In this document: positions 42,033 through 47,608 of the stretch, piece after piece
How the letters are laid out: every line of letters starts with the position of its first letter
How positions within the stretch are numbered: position 1 is the first letter of the stretch
Source: a bacterium
GTDB lineage: Bacteria; Pseudomonadota; Alphaproteobacteria; SP197
Assembly: GCA_028821455.1 (NCBI GenBank)
Contig: JAPPGE010000008.1
Coordinates: 1 to 47,608, forward strand
Reading direction: 5' to 3'
DNA length: 47,608 nucleotides
The notes under the pieces: model-generated
What the model was told of the DNA's origin: nothing
Database searches by the model: none
The model's input: only the letters and a program-made list of their open reading frames with translations
Translations under genes and position numbers: made by a program

Positions 42033-43016
42033 GTGATCCGGAACACCATGACTTCCCGAGTTGCCGGTGCCGACCCGGCACGCACGACAATCGGCTCTTC
42101 AGAGAGAATCGTGCATCTTCTCGGCAGAAAGCCCATACGAGCCCTGATGGCTCGGCGGGACGGACCCGGTCTCCTGTTTCTCTTCCTGCATGCCACGGCG
42201 ATTCTGACGACCGGCACCTTGGTCTGGGTCTCGCTGGACACGCTCTGGGTGGCGCCTGCAATCTTCCTTCATGGCATCATGATCGTGCACCTGTTTGCCC
42301 CGTTTCACGAGTGCTGCCACAGGACGGCCTTTCGAAGCCGCTGGCTGAACGAGTCCGTTTACTGGTGTTGTGGACTGATTCTCGGCCTCATGCCATTGGC
42401 CTTCCGGTTCCAGCATGCCGATCATCACACCTACACGCAGGATCGTGAACGCGACCCCCAGATGATTGCGATGGGGGAGCGCCTCTTCGGGTATCTCTTC
42501 TATGCCTCTGCACTGCCCTACTTCGCCGCAATCCTCAAGTCCCTCCTGTTCCATGCCCTGGGGCGGTTCACTCCTGCGGAACGTCGCTACCTGCCGTCTC
42601 ACATGCTTGCCAGCGTTCGTCTCCAGGCCTGGATCTTCTGGGGTGTCTACCTCGCCCTGGGCGTCGCATCGATCTGGCTGGAGAGCTGGTTCGCGGTCAT
42701 CTACTGGCTTCTCCCGCGTCTTGTTGGGGAACCGGTCGAACGGATCATTCGGCTCTCCGAGCACACAGCCTGCGCGCACAGCCCCGACATGCTCGAAAAC
42801 TCCCGCACCATTCTGACCTGGCGTCCGGTGCGATGGCTGTCCTGGAACATGCCCTTTCACACCGCCCATCACGCCGTCCCCCTGATTCCGTTTCATGCCC
42901 TCCCGAAGCTCAACTCCATGCTTGCGGGCCACCTGCGCGAGGTTCGCCAGGGCTACATGGCTGCAGTCGCATTCCAGCTTTCCCGCGCCCGTCGAACGCG
43001 GCCGGCACAGGCGTGA
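42033..43016 (+). CDS. Membrane fatty acid desaturase/hydroxylase family protein
   Basis: A 327-residue di-iron membrane enzyme. Histidine boxes are HECCH, HADHHTYTQDRERD and HTAHH near residue 275, with LSEHTACAH as an extra ligand region. Hydrophobic pairs flank them (LLFLFLHATAILTTGTLVWV; FLHGIMIVHLFAP). The boxes resemble carotenoid ketolase-, alkane- or amine-acting members as much as acyl desaturases. GTG 42033 or ATG 42048 can start it; neither has a strong ribosome site. The stop overlaps the Rieske gene start as GTGA, implying a dedicated electron donor. It is divergent from the GntR gene. Confidence 0.87.
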   Translation: MIRNTMTSRVAGADPARTTIGSSERIVHLLGRKPIRALMARRDGPGLLFLFLHATAILTTGTLVWVSLDTLWVAPAIFLHGIMIVHLFAPFHECCHRTAFRSRWLNESVYWCCGLILGLMPLAFRFQHADHHTYTQDRERDPQMIAMGERLFGYLFYASALPYFAAILKSLLFHALGRFTPAERRYLPSHMLASVRLQAWIFWGVYLALGVASIWLESWFAVIYWLLPRLVGEPVERIIRLSEHTACAHSPDMLENSRTILTWRPVRWLSWNMPFHTAHHAVPLIPFHALPKLNSMLAGHLREVRQGYMAAVAFQLSRARRTRPAQA

Positions 43017-43360
43017 CGGACTGTTGCGTCGTGGCTGACGAGTGGCACGATGTTCTCGCCGAGGATGACCTCGATCCGGAACTGCCTGAGCCTGTCAGGG
43101 CGGCGGGCCGCGCCATCGCGCTCTTCGTGGTCAATGACAGGATCTATGCGATGGATTGCTACTGTTCCCACATGCGTGCCCGGCTGACTGACGGATATGT
43201 CGAAGGTGACACCGTTGAGTGCCCGCTCCATCAGTCACGGTTTCACATTCCCACCGGCCGTGTACTCAGCTCGCCTGCCACCAGGGACATTCGCACCTTC
43301 GAAACAAGGGTTGAAGCGGGACGAATCCTGGTCCGCGTACCGGCCCGGCGATCCGCTTGA
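43013..43360 (+). CDS. Rieske [2Fe-2S] ferredoxin-like protein
   Basis: A 115-residue stand-alone Rieske protein. The cluster is bound by Cys51-X-His53 (CSHMRARL) and Cys70-X2-His73 (CPLHQSRF), with 16 residues between. The rest (FVVNDRIYAMD, TGRVLSSPATRDIRTF, VEAGRILVRVP) is the biphenyl/naphthalene dioxygenase ferredoxin fold. GTG 43013 overlaps the desaturase stop by four bases, so the two are translationally coupled and probably work as a pair. A matching reductase gene is not present. The 260 bp after it, up to the methyltransferase gene, hold no convincing gene. Confidence 0.9.
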   Translation: MTDCCVVADEWHDVLAEDDLDPELPEPVRAAGRAIALFVVNDRIYAMDCYCSHMRARLTDGYVEGDTVECPLHQSRFHIPTGRVLSSPATRDIRTFETRVEAGRILVRVPARRSA

Positions 43361-43619
43361 TTGTCCTCACCGGTCGCGGCCTCCCCGTCAACTGAAGCTG
43401 TGTTGCCGCCGTCCATGCCCGGGCGATCAAGGGAAGGGCTTTCAGCACATTCGGCAGGCTCCGCGCCAGAGGCGGATTCGGATGGATGGTGAGGATGTGC
43501 TTGTCGTGCAATCCTCACTGTTGTGATCCCGGCGCAGCGCATCGTCGTCATCCCCCTCGGACGACTCTGCATGACGGTCCTGCTATGGTCGTCGACCGCC
43601 GGGCACCAAGGAGGAAGCC

Positions 43620-44573
43620 ATGATACTCGATGACAAGCTGCGCTCGGGCGACACGATCATTCTCGATGGCGCCACGGGCACGGAGATTGCCCGGCTGGGA
43701 GGCGCCATGAACAGCGCCGCCTGGTGCGGAGTCGCCAACAAGACCCATCCCGAGATCGTCAGAAAGGTCCACGAGGACTATATCGAGGCGGGATGTGACG
43801 TGGTGATCACCAACACCTTCGCCACCTGCCGTCATGTGCTCGCCGGGGCCGGGCTGGCAGACGAAACCGTCGCCATCAACCGGCGGGCTGTCGAACTGGC
43901 GCGTGAGGCCGTCGACTCCGTGGGACCATCGCGGCCTGTTGCCGTGGCCGGCTCCATGTCGACCACGCACGCCTGGAAGGAGGGAACCCTCCAGGCGGAT
44001 CCCGCCTATCTGCCGGACGGTGAGACGGAAGCCAGCAACTTCGTCGAGATGGCCGAGACTCTCGCCGAGGCAGGCGTGGACGTTCTTGTCCTGGAAATGA
44101 TGTCGGATATCGACGGTGCCGGCCGTTGTGCGGAGGCTGCGGTCGCGACGGGGCTGCCGGTGTGGGTGGGCATCAGCTGCATCGACGATGATGACGGCAG
44201 TCTCGTGGGCTTGCGCGCGAGCAAGTCCAGACAAAAGGCGGAACTTCCGGCGCTCGAAGAGATCATCGATGCACTCATGGAAAGGGGCGGTGATGTCTAC
44301 GGGATCATGCATTCCACGGCGGATGTCACAGGTCCTGCACTCGAGTGCCTGGCCAGCCGCTGGCAGGGACCGGTCATGGCCTATCCGGAAACGCTCCGGA
44401 CCTTCGACGAGCGAACACACTACCCTACGGAATCCCTGACGCCGGATGAGTTTGCCCGGTCCTGTCTGGCGTGGCTCGACAGCGGGGTCAGCATCATCGG
44501 CGGCTGCTGCGGCACCACGATCGACCATATCCGCGCTCTGGTCCGCCACATGGAAGAAAGGGTCACAGGATAG
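43620..44573 (+). CDS. Homocysteine S-methyltransferase family protein
   Basis: A 317-residue TIM barrel. The N-terminus ILDGATGTEIARLGG and VITNTFATCRHVL are family hallmarks, and the zinc pair is Cys296-Cys297 in IIGGCCGTTIDHI. The third zinc ligand is normally a Cys in a GxNC strand; here the strand reads YGIMHSTADVTG, so His231 may replace it. Members transfer a methyl group from S-methylmethionine, betaine or similar donors to homocysteine or another thiol. AAGGAGG before ATG 43620 is a strong ribosome site. It is followed by a nucleotidyltransferase-like gene 76 bp on. A betaine-type donor would suit the nearby choline-related genes, but this is inference. Confidence 0.86.
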   Translation: MILDDKLRSGDTIILDGATGTEIARLGGAMNSAAWCGVANKTHPEIVRKVHEDYIEAGCDVVITNTFATCRHVLAGAGLADETVAINRRAVELAREAVDSVGPSRPVAVAGSMSTTHAWKEGTLQADPAYLPDGETEASNFVEMAETLAEAGVDVLVLEMMSDIDGAGRCAEAAVATGLPVWVGISCIDDDDGSLVGLRASKSRQKAELPALEEIIDALMERGGDVYGIMHSTADVTGPALECLASRWQGPVMAYPETLRTFDERTHYPTESLTPDEFARSCLAWLDSGVSIIGGCCGTTIDHIRALVRHMEERVTG

Positions 44574-44649
44574 GCAGGATTCGCCAGTTTCCGGAGCTTG
44601 ATACATCGTTGCCATCAGGTCCTCAATCGGCACGGACCATCACGGAACA

Positions 44650-45231
44650 ATGGACAACCTCTCCGACGAGTTCCTGTCGCTGGCACTCGCTCACGACACC
44701 AACCCGTTGATACTTGAACGTCTTCCGGACCTTGGCGTGAGCCAGGCGTGGCTTGTTGCGGGCTGTCTCTTCGGTCCGGTCTGGAATGCGCTCTCGGGCC
44801 AGCCTTCCGGGGCCGACATTCGCGACTACGACATCTTCTACTGGGATCCCGACACGTCCTGGGAAGCCGAGAATGCCGTGATTCGACGGGCCGACGACCT
44901 CTTTGCCGGTCTCGGCATCGTGCACCAGGTACGCAACCAGGCCCGCGTTCCCCTCTGGTTCGAGCAGCGTTTCGGCCGGCCATGGCCGGCAACGCGGCGG
45001 TGTGCCGACAGCATCGGCCGGTTCGTCGTGTCCTGCACCTGCGTCGGGGTGCGCCCGCTGGGCCATGGAGATGTCGAACTGTGTGCGCCGAAGGGACTCC
45101 ATGACCTCTTCTCGGGAATCCTGCGTGCGAACCTGGATAACCCCACGCCCCATCTCTTCCGCACAAAGTGCGAGAGTTACCTGAGCCGGTGGCCATGGTT
45201 GACCATGGCCGATGACAACCTCGCCGGGTGA
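44650..45231 (+). CDS. Nucleotidyltransferase family protein (NTP_transf_6-like)
   Basis: A 193-residue protein. SQAWLVAGCLFGPVWNALSG followed by IRDYDIFYWDPDTSWEAEN is the signature of the nucleotidyltransferase-like family PF06042, with Asp residues of DYDIFYWD at the active-site position. VELCAPKGLHDLFSG and FRTKCESYLSRWPWL near the C-terminus also match. Its substrate is unknown; no protein of the family has a well-settled role that I can apply. The ribosome site is weak. It is convergent with cbiX, which ends 31 bp away. Confidence 0.82.
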   Translation: MDNLSDEFLSLALAHDTNPLILERLPDLGVSQAWLVAGCLFGPVWNALSGQPSGADIRDYDIFYWDPDTSWEAENAVIRRADDLFAGLGIVHQVRNQARVPLWFEQRFGRPWPATRRCADSIGRFVVSCTCVGVRPLGHGDVELCAPKGLHDLFSGILRANLDNPTPHLFRTKCESYLSRWPWLTMADDNLAG

Positions 45232-45262
45232 GTGGGCCGATCGTCTTTCGATCGTAACTGGA

Positions 45263-46222
45263 TCAGTCCTTCATGGATGCCGGACCGAGGGGGTGATCGC
45301 GGTTGGGGTAGGGATGATGGTGCCCGCCATGGTGATGATGGTGGCCGGTACCGATCCCCTCGACATGGTGGTGATGGCTTTCCTGGCGCAGGCCGACCTC
45401 ATCCTCGAACCCGAGGACCTGTTCGCGGTACTTGCAGGCTTGGCAGTTCATGTTGCCGGTTCCGTTCAGGATCTCGTCCACCCTGGCGATGAAGGTCTCG
45501 ACCACCAGGGGATGATCGTTGAGATAGCCGGCCTGGACGATGGAGGTATCGGGATAGCGGGCTGCGGCGCTGGCCGCCGCATCGTAGATCCGCCTGACCA
45601 GAATCCCGGTGAAGAGAAAGTATGGGAAAACGATGATGCGCCGGAATCCCAGCCTGACGACATGATCAAGCGCCGTTGCGACCAGCGGGAACGTGACACC
45701 CGAATAGGCCGTTTCCCCCCAACCCAGGCCGAGGCCTTCGGTCAGAAGACGGGTGACCCTGGCGACGTTGGCATTGGCATCGGGGTCCGATGATCCACGC
45801 CCGACCACCAGGAGCAGCGTGTCGCTGTCGGCAACATGGCCGTGTGTCGCATTCGCGGTCTGGATGGCCTCCTCGACCCTTTCGCCGGCTGCCTTGATCA
45901 TCTTCATGTCATGGCCGAGGTCGCGGCCATAGCGCACTTGAACTCCGGTATCCCGGGACCACGTGTTGAGCACTCCGGGGATGTCGTTCTTGACATGACC
46001 GGCGGCAAACAGCATTCCGGGAACAGCGAGAATTTCTCGCGCGCCGTCATCGCGAAGGCGGTCGAGGCCCTGGCGGAGCACCGGTGTTGCGAACTCGAGA
46101 AAGCCGTGGGCAACTGGCCATGTGAACCTGGAAGAGAGGGTATGGGCAAGGGCCGTGAATTCGGCGATGGCCGCCTCGTCGCGACTGCCGTGACCGCACA
46201 GCATGATGGCGGTGTCACTCAT
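45263..46222 (-). CDS. cbiX: CbiX-type sirohydrochlorin cobalt/iron chelatase with His-rich tail
   Basis: A 319-residue protein with two chelatase repeats. The first holds the catalytic His11 in IMLCGHGSRDEA and LFAAGHVKND; the second half has VVGRGSSDPDANANVARV. It inserts the metal into sirohydrochlorin at the anaerobic-type branch of cobalamin synthesis. The C-terminal part has CQACKYREQV, as in long CbiX proteins, then a histidine-rich tail (SHHHHVEGIGTGHHHHHGG) that probably stores or delivers metal. ATG 46222 is preferred: AAGGGG lies eight bases upstream and also just before GTG 46231. It diverges from cobD across 29 bp. Confidence 0.88.
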   Translation of the reverse strand: MSDTAIMLCGHGSRDEAAIAEFTALAHTLSSRFTWPVAHGFLEFATPVLRQGLDRLRDDGAREILAVPGMLFAAGHVKNDIPGVLNTWSRDTGVQVRYGRDLGHDMKMIKAAGERVEEAIQTANATHGHVADSDTLLLVVGRGSSDPDANANVARVTRLLTEGLGLGWGETAYSGVTFPLVATALDHVVRLGFRRIIVFPYFLFTGILVRRIYDAAASAAARYPDTSIVQAGYLNDHPLVVETFIARVDEILNGTGNMNCQACKYREQVLGFEDEVGLRQESHHHHVEGIGTGHHHHHGGHHHPYPNRDHPLGPASMKD

Positions 46223-46251
46223 GGTCTTCACCCCTTGCCGGTTGGATTATC

Positions 46252-47226
46252 ATGGGGACGCGCCTTGTCCCGCCGCAAGTCTTCATGATCTTCGACAACG
46301 CGATACCGGCAGTGCTCGTCGTGGCTGTGGCCCTCGACTGGCTGATCGGCGACCCGCGCTGGTTGTGGGGACGACTGAAGCATCCTGTCGTGGTTCTCGG
46401 GTCCCTCATCGATGGTCTCGACAGACATGTCAATCGTGGCAGTTCCGGCAGGCGACGGGTGGCGGGGTTCGCCGTGCTTGTGACGATGGTGGTTCTCGCC
46501 ACGGCAGCGGGGGTCCTGCTTGCCTCCCTGGGCTGGGTGGTGGAGGCCATTGTCTTGGCCATCCTGCTGGCCCAGAGGGATCTCCATGACCATGTGAAGA
46601 GGGTTGCCACGGCCCTGCGGCGCGACGGGCTCGCAGAGGGGCGCCGCGTGGTGGGACACATCGTTGGCCGCGACACCGGTCAACTGGGCAGTCACGGGGT
46701 CTGCCGGGCTGCGATCGAGAGTTGTGCCGAGAACTTCGCTGACGGCGTCGTCGCACCCCTTTTCTGGTACGTGGTGGCCGGATTGCCGGGCGTTCTCGTC
46801 TGCAAGGCGGTCAACACTCTCGACAGCATGATCGGTCATCGCGATTCGCGTCATCGCGCCTTCGGCCAGGCCTCGGCGCGGTGCGACGATCTGCTGAATC
46901 TCCTGCCCGCCAGGCTGTCCGCCATGGTGGTTGCCGGTGCCTCGATGTTGATGGCAGGCGCAGACCCGCGAGGTTCATGGCGTGCGGTGTGGCGTGATGC
47001 GCGTCACCACAAGTCGCCGAACGCCGGCTGGCCTGAAGCGGCCTTCGCAGGTGCCCTTGGCATCGCCATAGCCGGGCCACGCCGTTATGGTGGCACCCTG
47101 GTGAACGACGCCTGGATGGGCGAAGGCCGTGCGGCCTGCACGCCCGACGATATCGATACCGCCCTGCATCTCTATGTGCGTTCCTGCGTTCTTGCCGGAG
47201 GCTTCTGTGTCCTCCTCATACTCTGA
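46252..47226 (+). CDS. cobD: Adenosylcobinamide-phosphate synthase CobD/CbiB
   Basis: A 324-residue membrane protein that joins aminopropanol (or its phosphate) to adenosylcobyric acid. Features: VALDWLIGDPRW at the N-terminus, HPVVVLGSLI, then CRAAIESCAENFADGVVAPLF, VNTLDSMIGHRD and FGQASARCDDLLNLLPARLS, all family signatures, plus SPNAGWPEAAFAGALG. ATG 46252 is used; ATG 46285 would remove 11 residues and leave the first membrane helix intact. It is divergent from cbiX, and both serve cobalamin synthesis. I see no cobalamin riboswitch in the short gap. Confidence 0.92.
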   Translation: MGTRLVPPQVFMIFDNAIPAVLVVAVALDWLIGDPRWLWGRLKHPVVVLGSLIDGLDRHVNRGSSGRRRVAGFAVLVTMVVLATAAGVLLASLGWVVEAIVLAILLAQRDLHDHVKRVATALRRDGLAEGRRVVGHIVGRDTGQLGSHGVCRAAIESCAENFADGVVAPLFWYVVAGLPGVLVCKAVNTLDSMIGHRDSRHRAFGQASARCDDLLNLLPARLSAMVVAGASMLMAGADPRGSWRAVWRDARHHKSPNAGWPEAAFAGALGIAIAGPRRYGGTLVNDAWMGEGRAACTPDDIDTALHLYVRSCVLAGGFCVLLIL

Positions 47227-47357
47227 AGACCACAAGTTCAGACGCTGTTCGGGTCGGGTTCCACATTGATCGACCGCGCCCCCGCGCATCTCGGCCGAAA
47301 TCCAGCTGCTCCGGCGGCATGCATGCACCACGCCCCGGGCTTCACTGAACTGAGTCA

Positions 47358-47608
47358 TCACGAGTGTCCGTGTCCTCGGGATTCGATGGCGAAGAGATAT
47401 CGATAGAGCTTCATGATCAGCTGCTCTTCAGTCTCTTCCAACCACAGCCGGATGGCAGGGGTCAGCATCATCGTTCGGCAGGACTGGTCTGCAATTGTGG
47501 CGGTCTCGGCTGCATGCGCGCCGAAGGCGCCTCTCGTCTCGATCGCATCGCCTGGCCCGCATTGAAACAGCCGCGCGCCCGAGGAATCGAAAGCGGAGGC
47601 CTGGCCCT
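47358..47608 (-). CDS. C-terminal part of an unidentified gene running off the window
   Basis: On the minus strand one frame is open from the window edge to a TGA at 47358-47360, giving the last 82 residues of a protein that starts to the right. It reads FDSSGARLFQCGPGDAIETR, then AHAAETATIADQSCRTMML and an amphipathic end (LWLEETEEQLIMKLYRYLFA). I do not recognise the family. Neighbouring cobD suggests nothing firm, since the strands are opposite. The other two minus frames contain stops. The 130 bp between it and cobD hold no feature I can support. Confidence 0.5.
   Translation of the reverse strand, partial: GQASAFDSSGARLFQCGPGDAIETRGAFGAHAAETATIADQSCRTMMLTPAIRLWLEETEEQLIMKLYRYLFAIESRGHGHS

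Noticed and set aside
43266..43511. 81-residue minus-strand frame partly in the gap after the Rieske gene
   Set aside because: It needs a TTG start with a badly spaced ribosome site and overlaps the Rieske gene by 95 bp; no family recognised.
46223..46251. Cobalamin riboswitch between cbiX and cobD
   Set aside because: Only 29 bp are available and no B12-box sequence is seen.
1..47608. Genome-wide UGA reassignment
   Set aside because: Most recognised genes here end in TGA at family-typical ends, for example pyrE, soxY and cobD, so UGA is a normal stop except at 32078.

Overview
The window is GC-rich (roughly 60-65% by eye), uses ATG, GTG and TTG starts, and carries gene families typical of a metabolically versatile alphaproteobacterium: Tat- and Sec-exported transporter receptors, a TAXI-type TRAP system, a polyamine ABC system, FCD-type GntR control, Sox/flavocytochrome sulfur genes, a ring-hydroxylating oxygenase, CbiX and CobD. 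I cannot name the genus. Genes are dense and mostly in short same-strand runs. Several gaps hold decayed gene fragments.

Layout. The left edge (1-58) is the 3' end of a group II intron. 177-3034 (+) encodes a Tat-exported PotD-like binding protein, a phytanoyl-CoA dioxygenase family enzyme and an SDR dehydrogenase. 3174-9777 (-) holds an imine-reductase-like dehydrogenase, the beta and alpha subunits of a ring-hydroxylating dioxygenase, an exported EEP hydrolase, a choline-sulfatase-like sulfatase and a glutathione transferase. 9975-15708 (-) is a tight seven-gene run: MBL hydrolase, methyltransferase, membrane class III nucleotide cyclase, SDR, small membrane protein, fatty acid desaturase and PhnN. 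pyrE (+) diverges from it. A serine recombinase fragment then borders a sulfur oxidation group (soxY, soxZ, diheme cytochrome c, flavocytochrome c sulfide dehydrogenase; 16902-19737), with a YeeE/YedE transporter facing it.

21461-25143 holds an MFS transporter, an OmpR-type regulator with a degenerate receiver, an L,D-transpeptidase-like protein, a cupin and a second PhyH enzyme. After a 1-kb gap with an aldehyde dehydrogenase remnant come the TAXI TRAP receptor and fused permease (26154-29586), then a GMC oxidoreductase (-). 32943-37856 (-) is a polyamine-type ABC system (potA-B-C, a Cache protein, potD). It is followed by a class III aminotransferase, a DRE-TIM lyase-like protein and a GntR regulator, linked by a shared upstream motif. 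42033-43360 (+) is a desaturase overlapping a Rieske ferredoxin-like gene. Next are a homocysteine methyltransferase family gene, a nucleotidyltransferase-like gene, and divergent cbiX and cobD.

The most notable gene is at 31619-32824: a GrdB/PrdB-like (glycine/sarcosine/betaine/D-proline reductase selenoprotein B) protein. Its reading frame passes through a single UGA at the family's selenocysteine position (Sec154-Pro-Phe-Cys157), with a possible hairpin just downstream. It lies among uptake and oxidation genes for amines and quaternary ammonium compounds. An aerobic-type, Sec-dependent amine-related redox enzyme is the leading hypothesis for an undescribed system here.
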